From Bacteroidota bacterium (GTDB lineage: Bacteria; Bacteroidota; Bacteroidia; Chitinophagales; Chitinophagaceae), in assembly GCA_016706595.1 (NCBI GenBank), contig JADJJH010000003.1, positions 434,001-498,000 on the forward strand: a stretch of 64,000 bases of DNA, in the 5' to 3' direction. This document shows, piece by piece, positions 1 to 8,507 of the stretch (position 1 is its first letter; each line of letters starts with the position of its first letter). The position numbers were made by a program, and so were the translations under genes. Under the pieces are notes generated by a model. That model was not told the origin of the DNA and did not search any database. It saw only the letters and a program-made list of their open reading frames with translations.

Positions 1-444
1 TGCACGTAAGGCGTTACCACCTACCGAACGATGTCGTTTTTCGAAACGAGCCACATTGGTTCCGCTTACTTTAGTATTTCCTTTCAGAATATTTTGAAGT
101 ATGGTAACATGTGCCGTGTCTGATAAAGATTCGATACTGGCTGTTTTTCTTCTTGCCGTTAAGATGGAAGATGATATGCTTTTTTCTGTATCGAGTAGTA
201 TGCCCAAAATATAATCATATCCAAATATTTTTCCAATGCGGTGTAAAATTTTTGCACGTGTTGAGGGCGCCGGAAGTTGATGAGCTTGGAAATTATTTTT
301 CTTGAGAAAAGCAATCGCATGTCCGTTTTCAATTTCACTCATCTGCTTAAATATCAAAGCAACATGTTCATCCTCTTCGTTTTCGGCTAGTACTTTGTAC
401 AAGTAGCTTGCATCTACTTCTGTTTGAATATTTTTAAGGTTCAT
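1..444 (-). CDS. VIT1/CCC1-family Fe/Mn transporter, N-terminal part (runs off the window)
   Basis: The minus-strand frame from the ATG at 444 is open to the window edge (148 codons). Residues ~1-90 look like the rubrerythrin/ferritin-like domain found on many bacterial CCC1/VIT1 proteins: Tyr-Leu-Tyr-Lys near the start, then Glu-rich helices with ENEEDEH and IENGHA. The last residues, HRSVGGNALRA, match the entry into the first transport helix of the VIT1/CCC1 family. Family members move Fe2+ or Mn2+ across the inner membrane, and the ferritin-like domain is thought to sense or bind iron. All membrane helices lie outside the window, so the call rests on the junction motif and the helical N-terminus. 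Confidence 0.75.
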   Translation of the reverse strand, partial: MNLKNIQTEVDASYLYKVLAENEEDEHVALIFKQMSEIENGHAIAFLKKNNFQAHQLPAPSTRAKILHRIGKIFGYDYILGILLDTEKSISSSILTARRKTASIESLSDTAHVTILQNILKGNTKVSGTNVARFEKRHRSVGGNALRA

Positions 445-795
445 AACTGCGATGTAAATTAGTGTATAAATAGCATCAAACACTAAGTGTGCTATATGAT
501 TTGTATCATGTTAGTTTGCATTGGATAGACTAAAAACACTGAGTAATTGCTTGTTCATTAAAATTTGCAATAGTTTGCGCGGATAATCTTAACAACTACT
601 GTAGGTACTTTTTAAGAATAGAATAGATAGTGTGAACTAAGGAATAGTTACCTATACCAATTCTAGAATGTTAATTTGGTAAGTGAATATGATACTTTCA
701 AAATTAATTTGATACGTATTTCCAGGAAGCGCTTTCGTTAACACATTTGCAAACTTGGATAATTAGTATACTTTTATTGTAAAATACTTTTCTCG
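445..795. other. Intergenic region between divergent genes
   Basis: AT-rich spacer between the divergently transcribed transporter and T9SS protein genes. It should hold both promoters. I see no convincing ORF, RNA gene or long repeat in it. Confidence 0.5.
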
Positions 796-2856
796 ATGAA
801 ATCAAATTTACTTTTAGGCATGCTTGTTTTTTGCATGTCGTTTCTTTCTAAAGCTCAAGTTAGCTTAGTGCCGTTTACTCAATCTATGGATTCTTTTCAA
901 GTAATCAATGGAACACAAATTGATATGCCCCTAGAAGATGATATCTTTCATCCCAACTTACCCATAGGATTTAGTTTTGTTTATAATGGGGTTTCAACTC
1001 ATAAGTTTGGGGTTTGTACCAATGGGTATATTGCTATGGATAGCTTGATGCATTCTGGATTATGGATGCCAACTACAAGTAGTGTGAATGAAGTATGGGC
1101 TTTAATGGCCGATTTACGCAATTCGAACACAGGCGGTAGTATAGAGTATGTTACCATTGGCAGTGCGCCTAATAGAATTTGTATTATTCAGTGGAAAGAT
1201 TATGGTATTTTTTCTTTACCCTATTGTCATCTAAATGTACAAGTTCAATTATATGAAACTTCTAATTGTATACGTTTGGTGTATGGATATAATGCATTGT
1301 CGGGTACTACGGGAAAGACTTTTCAGGTCGGTTTAAGTGGTAATGTTGGAGATCATAATTTGCGAACTTCGACAGGCAATTGGTTAACCAGTATGCAAAC
1401 AAGTGCATGGAGTGGACCAGGTAGCGGCATGTTTTTAAACGCTTTAAATACGGTTCCAAGCGGACTCACTTTTTCATTTGGAACTTGTCCGACTGTAGGT
1501 ATTCCTTTCTCATATATTAGTGGAAAAGTATTTAACGATGCCAATAACAATGGCACGCAAGATGTTGGTGAGTTGCCGATGCCAAATGTATTACTCCATG
1601 AAAGTGTTCAAAATTTTTATACAGTGAGTGATGCAAATGGAGTGTATAATTTATTGTTTGTTGATTCAAATCTTACCTATTCACTCACTGCGATTGCTCC
1701 AACCTATTGGAATGTTTCAAGTTCACCGGCTATTCAAACTGTGTCGCCACTTACACAACCGGTTGTGAATGTAAATTTTGGTTTGTATGCTACACCCAAT
1801 ATTCATGATGTAACTATTCATTCAATCGCATCAAATGTTCCTTGGCCAAATGCAAATATTAATTTTAATACAACCATTCATAATGCCGGTACGGTAGTTG
1901 AAGCAGGCGATTCTATTTTCTTTTCAATGGATGGTAACTTTACTTTTATTTCGGCAACACCGGCACCTGATGTTATGAATGGAGATTCATTGATTTGGGT
2001 GTATTCGAATTTATTGGTGAATGAATATCGAAATATTACCATGCAATTAAAAGCCGATTCGACGGTAGCGATGGGTGATACACTTCATTCGTATTGGACA
2101 ATACAACCTATTAGTGGCGATGCATTAAGCACGAATAATTATTTTGCACATCATCAACCATGTATATCTTCTTTTGATCCGAATTTCAAATCAGTAGTTC
2201 CCGAAGGTAATATTTCAAAAACACAAGAATTAGAATACACGATACACTTTCAAAATACCGGCACAGCTCCGGCGCAAAATGTTTTTTTATATGATACTTT
2301 AGATGTGAATTTGGATGTGTCGACTTTTAAAATTTTAGGCATGACACATCCTGTTACTTATACACTAAATAGTTTGGGTAATTTAGCCTTTACATTTGCT
2401 AATATTAATTTACCTGATAGCGTAAGTAACGAACCTGCTAGTCATGGTGCAGTGAGTTATACCATTCAACCTAAAGCAGGTTTATCATATGGAACAGCCA
2501 TTGAAAATACGGCTTCTATTGTTTTTGATTTTAATGCTGCGATAGTTACCAATACCACACAAAATATAATTGTTGAAGCGATACCAAATGGCTTGCTTGA
2601 TGAAGAAGGAATGGTTTCGGAATTTAAAGTATTCCCAAATCCTAGTGATGCTGAATTATTGATCACTTCAGACTTAGATTTGCAACAAGCCAAGTTGTTA
2701 TTATTTGATATCAGTGGTCGTAAATTAGCGATGCCGGTTTCGATAATCAATGCAAATAAAATGAAGCTTGATATTTCAAATTTAGTGCAAGGGCAATATA
2801 TACTTTCTATCGAGGCAGAAGGAAAATCATCACAGTATACAGTGATTAAGAAATAA
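796..2856 (+). CDS. Secreted T9SS-sorted adhesin-like surface protein
   Basis: A 686-residue protein with an N-terminal signal peptide ending near SKAQ. Residues ~240-330 form an SdrD B-like/Cna-type module (ISGKVFNDANNNGTQDVGE), as found in surface adhesins. The middle part (~330-590) holds beta-sandwich repeats of the conserved-repeat type, including the FDPNFKSV and TASIVFDFNAAI stretches typical of large Bacteroidota surface proteins. The last ~80 residues are a type A T9SS sorting domain (FKVFPNPSDAELLI, then GQYILSI and a lysine end). It is therefore expected to be exported through the outer membrane and attached to the surface. The ligand is unknown. Confidence 0.75.
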   Translation: MKSNLLLGMLVFCMSFLSKAQVSLVPFTQSMDSFQVINGTQIDMPLEDDIFHPNLPIGFSFVYNGVSTHKFGVCTNGYIAMDSLMHSGLWMPTTSSVNEVWALMADLRNSNTGGSIEYVTIGSAPNRICIIQWKDYGIFSLPYCHLNVQVQLYETSNCIRLVYGYNALSGTTGKTFQVGLSGNVGDHNLRTSTGNWLTSMQTSAWSGPGSGMFLNALNTVPSGLTFSFGTCPTVGIPFSYISGKVFNDANNNGTQDVGELPMPNVLLHESVQNFYTVSDANGVYNLLFVDSNLTYSLTAIAPTYWNVSSSPAIQTVSPLTQPVVNVNFGLYATPNIHDVTIHSIASNVPWPNANINFNTTIHNAGTVVEAGDSIFFSMDGNFTFISATPAPDVMNGDSLIWVYSNLLVNEYRNITMQLKADSTVAMGDTLHSYWTIQPISGDALSTNNYFAHHQPCISSFDPNFKSVVPEGNISKTQELEYTIHFQNTGTAPAQNVFLYDTLDVNLDVSTFKILGMTHPVTYTLNSLGNLAFTFANINLPDSVSNEPASHGAVSYTIQPKAGLSYGTAIENTASIVFDFNAAIVTNTTQNIIVEAIPNGLLDEEGMVSEFKVFPNPSDAELLITSDLDLQQAKLLLFDISGRKLAMPVSIINANKMKLDISNLVQGQYILSIEAEGKSSQYTVIKK

Positions 2857-3276
2857 ATTTTGGATGAGATTAGCCTGAATCGCGAACGTGTAAATTAAAA
2901 ATATTAAATGGGTCGGTGCTAGATTAGCAGCACCTAACTCTACTCGCGGTGCTGATGATATGTACGCGATGAAAGGTACTATGTTTACATTGGTACATTT
3001 TGTTATTGAGCTTGCCGCGCTATGTTAATTTGATGAAGGGCTGCGGGATAGGTAGGGCTTGGTGCAAACTTGCATACACCTGTTTAATAAATCATAGCGC
3101 CTAGTTTGCACCGGAGTGAAGCGTAGCCCGAAATAGCCCGAACAACTGTTTGATAAAGATGCTAAGCTGATAGCCCCAAAAATTAATGAGTACTACTTGA
3201 AGATGGTAAAAACATTTTGTTGATGGTTAGGCTATCAACTTAGCGCAATTTCTCATGGTTTTTATAGTAAGCATTT
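2857..3276. other. Intergenic region with a structured element
   Basis: No gene is visible. Positions ~3035-3143 hold a 10-bp perfect inverted repeat (ggtgcaaact at 3061-3070, agtttgcacc at 3103-3112) framed by agggct/agccc segments. Read on the minus strand it resembles, in conserved words only (cgggctat, atccc), the structured element at 50156-50301. It lies downstream of the convergent ends of the T9SS protein and cytochrome genes, so it may also act as a terminator. Confidence 0.4.
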
Positions 3277-4182
3277 TTAATGCTTCGCATCTGGCAGCGC
3301 TTTTTGTGCTTTAATATAATTGTACAGTGCATTAAATTCAAGCGTATCCATTTTGCTATACGATGAAAATGGCATGAACAAATTATTGAGTTGTTTACCT
3401 TCAGGCGTGTTTCCAGTTTTAAATGTGGTAATAAATTGTTCGAGGGTCCACTTGCCAAAGTTTCCACCCGGTGAAATATTTGGCGAGAAGGGGGCTTCCG
3501 GGTTAGGGTCTTTAAATCCATTTAGGGTTTCGCCATGACAAGTTTTGCAGCCACAAATACTTATCATATAAGCACCATACTCAATATTCGCTTCAACCGG
3601 AGGAGCGCTTACGTTTTTAACCTTTTGGTGATCAATAGTTTCGGCATCAAAGAGTTTACCAAAGGCGCCTAAGCTGGCTAATACTTTAGCTTTTACAGTT
3701 AAGGTAGGAGCAGCCCATTCTTTTTCGACAGGCGTAATTTGTTTCATATACGCAATGAGTTGGGCAAGATTTTCATCTGAAAGCTTACCAATACTTTTTG
3801 ATGGCATGATGAATAATGCTTGTCCGTTTTTTTTAATGCCATGTCGCAATACACGTATCCAATCTTCGTCGGTATAATCGATAGTTTTGCTGCCTTTTCC
3901 GGTAGTAATATTGGGTGTGTTGATACAACCGATATCAGGCACATTAAAAAATTCTTTACCGCCTAATCCATTACCATGACAGTCGCTGCAAAGAATATCG
4001 GCCCAATGTTTACCCCGAGCAATAGAAAATGAATCGCTAGGAATGGGAAGTAAGGTAGGTGTTAGCGTATAGGTTTTTGTATACCGTTTCTCGAAATCAG
4101 AATTTAAGTAAAAACCTGATCCAATGGCAATGATTAACAGAATGATGATGACAATAAATGTCCATTTGAGGAATTTTTTCAT
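3277..4182 (-). CDS. Membrane-anchored diheme cytochrome c
   Basis: A 301-residue protein with one N-terminal membrane anchor (residues ~6-27) and two CxxCH heme c sites: CSDCH near residue 66 and CKTCH near 213. Each is followed by a likely axial-Met region (IMPS and FMPF). This two-domain layout matches the small diheme cytochromes c found with periplasmic oxidases and dehydrogenases. The partner enzyme is not adjacent. Two further diheme proteins sit in the copper island, but those are peroxidase-type and unrelated in domain layout. Confidence 0.8.
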   Translation of the reverse strand: MKKFLKWTFIVIIILLIIAIGSGFYLNSDFEKRYTKTYTLTPTLLPIPSDSFSIARGKHWADILCSDCHGNGLGGKEFFNVPDIGCINTPNITTGKGSKTIDYTDEDWIRVLRHGIKKNGQALFIMPSKSIGKLSDENLAQLIAYMKQITPVEKEWAAPTLTVKAKVLASLGAFGKLFDAETIDHQKVKNVSAPPVEANIEYGAYMISICGCKTCHGETLNGFKDPNPEAPFSPNISPGGNFGKWTLEQFITTFKTGNTPEGKQLNNLFMPFSSYSKMDTLEFNALYNYIKAQKALPDAKH

Positions 4183-4245
4183 GATATTATATATTTAGGT
4201 TAATGCAAAAGTAGAAACTACCTATTGCAATGTCAATAGGGGTAA

Positions 4246-4584
4246 TTGAAATTTTACATCTTCTATAAAAAGGCTAAAGGGTTCCATACTGCTTGTAGGA
4301 AATTAATTGAAAATTATAAACTCCCATCATATACCAATAATCAATTAGGAAGAGCTTCGTTAAGTATTGCTTTACATATTGCAGAAGGTGCAGGCAAATT
4401 TTCCAAATCGGATAGAAGAAATTTCTTCATCACAGCAAGAGCATCTGTTTATGAATGTGTTGCTATTTTGGATATACTTCATGACGAACTAACCATTACA
4501 GATGAACTATCCATACTTCACTTAAAATCTGCCGATGAACCTTCCAGAATTCTTTTTACGATGATAAAGAAATTAGAGCAATAG
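4246..4584 (+). CDS. Four-helix-bundle protein (S23/IVP family), possibly N-terminally degraded
   Basis: A 112-residue helical protein with the family signature around LGRASLSIALHIAEGAGKF followed by a long second helix pair. These proteins occur as 23S rRNA intervening-sequence ORFs and as solitary genes in Bacteroidota; their role is unknown. The frame has only a TTG start, placed directly after an in-frame TAA at 4243. The normal N-terminal ATG helix is therefore either shortened or the gene is decaying. No 23S rRNA is nearby. Confidence 0.6.
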   Translation: MKFYIFYKKAKGFHTACRKLIENYKLPSYTNNQLGRASLSIALHIAEGAGKFSKSDRRNFFITARASVYECVAILDILHDELTITDELSILHLKSADEPSRILFTMIKKLEQ

Positions 4585-4756
4585 TTAAAAGCTATTTCCT
4601 CCTCCCTCTCCACAATATCAATCTTCTCCCTTATTCAACTTTTTAGTCTTTTACTACCTCAACCTAAAGACCGCTGAATATCAAAAAATATTCATGATGA
4701 TTCTCCTAATTTCTGAATAGAGGTAATAAACGGCTAAAGAATACTATACAATCTTC

Positions 4757-5254
4757 TTACTTGCACTCTTCACCTTCACCACAACAATCCGCCGAAGTAT
4801 CTATGATACCATGGGTGTTTAAACTATCTTTTGTAGGTAGTGTTGAACAACTTGCAGCTGCATGATTCACCTTAAATTTCTGTACTTCAAAATAAGTAAA
4901 AAAGAACAAACTCGCTAACAAGCCAATCCAAAAAATGACCTTAGATATTTTTGTGTTTTTTGATTCCGTTGGACTACAATCGCATGCCCCGTTGCAAGCA
5001 GCTAATTTTGGAAGTACATACAATGAATAATACGATACCGTAAATGAAACCGCACTCAAAGCAATCAGTATAGGTTCAATGGCATTAAACCATGGCGAAG
5101 CCGCGAAGCTTGCGGTTGATATACCAAATAATGAGGTAATCGGACTTGCACAAACTCCCACACAAGCCCCACTTTTACAGCAAGCAAATAATAATGGAAT
5201 TACCGAACTGATGCTACCCGTTATGGATGTCCAAATTGATTGTAAACTTTTCAT
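4757..5254 (-). CDS. Cys-rich membrane protein, MerT-like metal transporter candidate
   Basis: A 165-residue protein with about four hydrophobic segments. The first helix ends in paired cysteines (FACCKSGACVGVCASP), followed by a Gly/Ser-rich second helix, a Pro-containing loop and a third helix ending in YYSLY. That layout resembles MerT-type mercury uptake proteins. Further cysteine pairs lie in a loop (ACNGACDC) and at the C-terminus (DCCGEGEEC), as expected for handing over a thiophilic metal. The family match is by layout only; no MerP, MerA or MerR gene is adjacent. Confidence 0.45.
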   Translation of the reverse strand: MKSLQSIWTSITGSISSVIPLLFACCKSGACVGVCASPITSLFGISTASFAASPWFNAIEPILIALSAVSFTVSYYSLYVLPKLAACNGACDCSPTESKNTKISKVIFWIGLLASLFFFTYFEVQKFKVNHAAASCSTLPTKDSLNTHGIIDTSADCCGEGEECK

Positions 5255-5872
5255 TCGATTTTATTTTTACTAATTCTTACCAATGTGAAAATGATGAGGG
5301 GTTACATTGCTTACTTGTGAAAATAATTATCATTTCCATTTCAATTCATAATCTATTAATTGCAATATTGCGATAAATAAATAAAATATCCAAATTAAAA
5401 TCAAGTGATTCAAGCACCATTCTGAAATAAAAAATACTAATGAACACCTACAAAAAATCAATTCTCTTCATTCACATCAAACATATAGACTTCAAGCTTT
5501 TGGAAGTCGAACATGTTTTCATCATTCTAGTGTGAGTAGGAGTGTGAGTGTGAACCCCGAATCGTTCCTCTCGGGGCAGAAAAAAAATCAGAGTGGAAAT
5601 TCGGTTTCGAGCCACGCTCTCCACTCTCATTCTCACTCTGTTCCGATAATTATCGGAATAGTTACCCCAAGTGAAACTTTATCGAACTTTTTATACCGTG
5701 ATTTATGTAATAGACCAAACCTTTTGGGCTAAACATCTATCCTATCGGCATTTACTCCCGTAGGTACGGGATAAGAAATGGTTTATCTACCATTTCGAAT
5801 TGGTATTAATGAAAGTAAATTACTGCAAACTCATAGAATTATTTATGTTAATGAGTAATACCTTACTTTTTC
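5255..5872. other. Intergenic region holding repeat copy A and a palindrome
   Basis: No gene is supported here. The region contains the first copy of a palindromic repeat (5551-5692) and a perfect 18-bp palindrome of the form ttccgataattatcggaa at 5641-5658. The short plus-strand frame through the repeat is low-complexity (Ser/His rich) and arises from the repeat sequence itself. Confidence 0.5.
5551..5692 (+). repeat. Palindromic intergenic repeat, copy A
   Basis: Shares long near-identical blocks with 6593-6718: a small hairpin (ccccga...tcgggg), an A8 run, cagagtg, attcggtttcgag, and a ctccactctcattctcactct tail, then agttaccc and tcgaactt. The tail is the approximate inverse complement of the gagtgtgagtgtga stretch before the repeat, so each copy can fold as a long imperfect hairpin, like REP/BIME elements. 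Confidence 0.75.
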
Positions 5873-6532
5873 TCAAACATCATTTTTAAAAACATTCAAG
5901 TAAAAAACGGTATCAATAAAAAAGTAGCTACCATTTTGTTTGATAACATTTTCATCATGAATATCTTCCAAAAGAAGCCCTAATTCCTTATTGTAAAAAT
6001 CATTTCGTTTTATCTTTTCAAACCCATTATAAGATAGCAAGGTTTCAACCTCTGCCAGGTCAACATCTTCATTAGAAACGATAAAGTTTTGTTCCAAGAC
6101 GGCTAATAAAACTCCATTCGCAACCATAAATCCTTTTAGCTCATAAGATGTATCGGGAAAAATTTGATTATGAATTATAAGACTATTCAAAAAGTCTAGC
6201 CAATTGTTATAATAAACAGCATCGTTTAACTTTAATACATGCCTATTATCAAGGCTGAAAAAGACTTTTGCTTCACCTCCTTCTGTAAGATAATATTTTT
6301 CATCTATCGCATTAATTTCAAGATAGGAATTGTCTTCAATAAAACGAAGTATTAATTGCTCCTGCTCTTTTTTAATTCTTTGCTGACCTTCGAAGTCCCT
6401 TGTAATCTTTGTATTTGTTGCAAAGCTTGAGCAAAGGAGACTTCGGGTTGTTGTGAGAGAATTTTTTGGTTCCTCAACGACAGCTCCTGAAATGATATCT
6501 TGAATGATTTTCTTTGCATACTCACTTAACAT
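5873..6532 (-). CDS. Polyvalent-type protein kinase domain protein
   Basis: A 219-residue protein. Residues ~75-210 resemble the putative polyvalent protein kinase domain of mobile-element proteins: a Gly-rich entry (EGGEAKVFF), a beta strand with the likely ATP-binding lysine (HVLKLND), a catalytic-loop equivalent EDIHDENVI and a metal-binding FFIDT. The first ~70 residues are helical and charged. Such domains normally occur in large polyvalent proteins of phages and conjugative elements; here it is stand-alone. It lies between two copies of a palindromic repeat, which suggests it arrived as a small cassette. Target unknown. Confidence 0.65.
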   Translation of the reverse strand: MLSEYAKKIIQDIISGAVVEEPKNSLTTTRSLLCSSFATNTKITRDFEGQQRIKKEQEQLILRFIEDNSYLEINAIDEKYYLTEGGEAKVFFSLDNRHVLKLNDAVYYNNWLDFLNSLIIHNQIFPDTSYELKGFMVANGVLLAVLEQNFIVSNEDVDLAEVETLLSYNGFEKIKRNDFYNKELGLLLEDIHDENVIKQNGSYFFIDTVFYLNVFKNDV

Positions 6533-6592
6533 TTGAGCAAAAGTAAAGTTTTTTTGTTAATCAAGAAACAGAGCGAGAAACAGAATGAGAAT

Positions 6593-6718
6593 GAACCCCG
6601 AATCGTTCCTCTCGGGGCATAAAAAAAATCAGAGTGAAAATTCGGTTTCGAGCTTCGCTCTCCACTCTCATTCTCACTCTGATTTTTTAGTTACCCAAAG
6701 TGAGATTTTCTCGAACTT
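6593..6718 (+). repeat. Palindromic intergenic repeat, copy B
   Basis: Second copy of the element at 5551-5692, in the same orientation, on the other side of the kinase gene. The ccccga/tcgggg hairpin, the A-run and the actctcattctcactct tail are all kept. The copies differ by point changes and by the palindrome insert present only in copy A. Confidence 0.75.
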
Positions 6719-6812
6719 CCAAAGCGAGTTTTTTACCCAAAGTGTGAGGGATGGATTTGAGAAAATGTATCACCTTTTTGGGTACTTTAAGTGACAATTT
6801 ATTCAAATAGAA

Positions 6813-6852
6813 AAAGGGTAAAAATATTCTTTTTTGAATATTTTTACCCTTT
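6813..6852 (-). terminator. Strong hairpin terminator of the leftward operon
   Basis: A perfect 17-bp inverted repeat with a 6-base loop. On the minus strand the hairpin is followed by a T-run. It sits just past the stop of the last leftward gene (6863) and probably ends transcription of the helicase/ATPase unit. A second small hairpin (ccaaagc-tatc-gctttgg, 6858-6875) overlaps that stop codon. Confidence 0.75.
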
Positions 6853-6862
6853 GGAGCCAAAG

Positions 6863-6979
6863 CTATCGCTTTGGAATGTTACCCCTGTCTTTCCCCGATT
6901 TATTTCCTGTCTTTGCAGGATAATTCGGATTAGGTTTCGGGGCGGGTTTTGGACTTGATGCTTTTGAAGCTTTTGCCAT
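6863..6979 (-). CDS. Small basic Pro/Lys-rich protein
   Basis: A 38-codon frame starting at the ATG at 6979 and ending at TAG, just downstream of the RecA-like ATPase gene and before the terminator. The product is strongly basic and rich in Lys, Pro, Ser and Gly (starts MAKASKASSP, ends SGKDRGNIPKR), with no hydrophobic segment. The composition suggests nucleic-acid or partner binding in an unfolded state. Short basic proteins of similar composition are common in Bacteroidota, but I cannot name a function. Support is the composition, the operon position and the terminator. Confidence 0.5.
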   Translation of the reverse strand: MAKASKASSPKPAPKPNPNYPAKTGNKSGKDRGNIPKR

Positions 6980-7038
6980 AAAATGAATTTGTAATTGTTA
7001 GCTCTAATAATATGCCAACACACAGATATGCCAACTTG

Positions 7039-8478
7039 TCAAAATATCCCCATCTCACCCCCTTGATTAAACCTTCCAAACTGAACTGCCTTTCCACGTT
7101 CCGGTATTTCAATAACCACATCAACATCGTGTTGGAAACTGTTCGCTCCTCTAAAGTTTCCTTCTTTGGTTGTTTGAAAAATGTAGATGAATGATTTGGT
7201 AGGGTATTTTCGTTTGAGTGCGGTTAGGTCTTCAGGTAGTAAACCTAATTTATTGACACTATCTAAAAAGATAAAGTCATAAGGAGTAATATCATTGGGC
7301 AAAGTGGATGCTACGAACAAGTTAGGATGCTTTACATCTTTGTCATTGAGTTTCTTTTGGAGTGTAAAGTCTAAACCTTCTTCTTTGGCTACATACAAAA
7401 CCTTGCCATGATTACGAGCCATATACCCTGCAAAGTCAATACACAAATACGACTTACCCATTTTGGGCTTACCAAATACCATTGCTGTAAAGTTGGGTGA
7501 AGGGTCGCCAATTAGGTTATGCCATTTACCTGTTAGCCCAATTGTATTAAATTCGAGCTTCGCAAATTCCATGCTATTCATTACGACCGGCATTTCGCCA
7601 TCTACGCCACTTAGTGAAGTGCAATTACAACCATCCACTATTCCTTGTAAACCATTTAGTTCCTGGCTATCTATCTCTATCGTTTTCTCAGTTGGATTAT
7701 CAATGAATTTTCTTAATGTCTTAAACGCATCATTCATTTTATCAGAGTATTTGTCATTGCTTGTAACCTTACCTTTAGCAACTGCACTTTCCATGAGTTT
7801 GATTAGTGCTGTGGCTTTTTGTTTTATGCCAGTCTTGCCAACAAGGTTCAAATACTTTTTGATGTACTGAATAGAAGGATAGATTTTTTCGCCACCGATT
7901 ATACTTTCTAAATTAGCCAACTTCTCTTGAGGGATATAATAAACTGTTTTAGAAGACATTCGATTATAAACCATAATCAAATCCTTTTGTATGTATTCTA
8001 TCTCTTTAGCATAGGCAGAGGTTTTGCGAATCTTCCTTTCTACAATTGCTTTTTGCAAAGCATTAATAAAGCGAAGTATATCCTCTTGACTTTTTTGTTT
8101 TTCATTCAGGTTTACAAAACGCTTAATGATTTTAATCTCTTCTTCTAATCGTTCTACCAAATGTGCAGGTGGTTCACTATGTTTTGGTTCAGCCATTTTC
8201 TTTTCAGTTTTTGGCTTAACCACTTTTGCAGATTTGTGTACTACTTCTTTCTTTGTGGCAACCACTTTCGGTGTAGATAATTTTGGCACATATTCATTGA
8301 CTTTAGAAAAGTATAAATCAATAACCTCTTTTATTTTTTCACTTTTGTAATAAACATCCCAGTTGGAATAATTTTGTGTTGATTTTTTTACAAAGTCATA
8401 ACCCTTTTGTAAGTTAGAAGGGAGGGCTGTATAGTCTATCAATGCGACTTGTTCGTTGTAGTTATTTGAAGTTAGCAT
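7039..8478 (-). CDS. RecA/RadA-like P-loop ATPase with long helical N-terminus
   Basis: A 479-residue protein. The C-terminal ~160 residues form a RecA-fold ATPase: Walker A GKPKMGKS near residue 335, then a hydrophobic strand LYVAKEE carrying the expected catalytic Glu, and Walker B YDFIFLDS near 395. Residues 1-300 are mostly helical and charged, with a Lys-rich linker near 70-100. Such proteins act as recombination mediators or replicative-helicase-type motors. It ends the helicase operon, so a role in replicating the element is likely. It lacks the signatures of FtsK/HerA virion-packaging ATPases, although it is the only ATPase besides the helicase. Confidence 0.65.
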   Translation of the reverse strand: MLTSNNYNEQVALIDYTALPSNLQKGYDFVKKSTQNYSNWDVYYKSEKIKEVIDLYFSKVNEYVPKLSTPKVVATKKEVVHKSAKVVKPKTEKKMAEPKHSEPPAHLVERLEEEIKIIKRFVNLNEKQKSQEDILRFINALQKAIVERKIRKTSAYAKEIEYIQKDLIMVYNRMSSKTVYYIPQEKLANLESIIGGEKIYPSIQYIKKYLNLVGKTGIKQKATALIKLMESAVAKGKVTSNDKYSDKMNDAFKTLRKFIDNPTEKTIEIDSQELNGLQGIVDGCNCTSLSGVDGEMPVVMNSMEFAKLEFNTIGLTGKWHNLIGDPSPNFTAMVFGKPKMGKSYLCIDFAGYMARNHGKVLYVAKEEGLDFTLQKKLNDKDVKHPNLFVASTLPNDITPYDFIFLDSVNKLGLLPEDLTALKRKYPTKSFIYIFQTTKEGNFRGANSFQHDVDVVIEIPERGKAVQFGRFNQGGEMGIF

Positions 8479-8507
8479 AAGTGTATTTTTATTGTTTGTA
8501 TTTTAGT

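Noticed and set aside
5532..5732. Short Ser/His-rich plus-strand frame, also seen in repeat copy B
   Set aside because: Both copies are translations of the palindromic repeat, with no conserved protein features beyond the repeat DNA.
6684..6700. attL of the element, from a 7-bp gttaccc match to the tRNA-Gln flank
   Set aside because: The same 7-mer occurs several times nearby (also near 5660 and 6879), so it is not good evidence for an attachment site.
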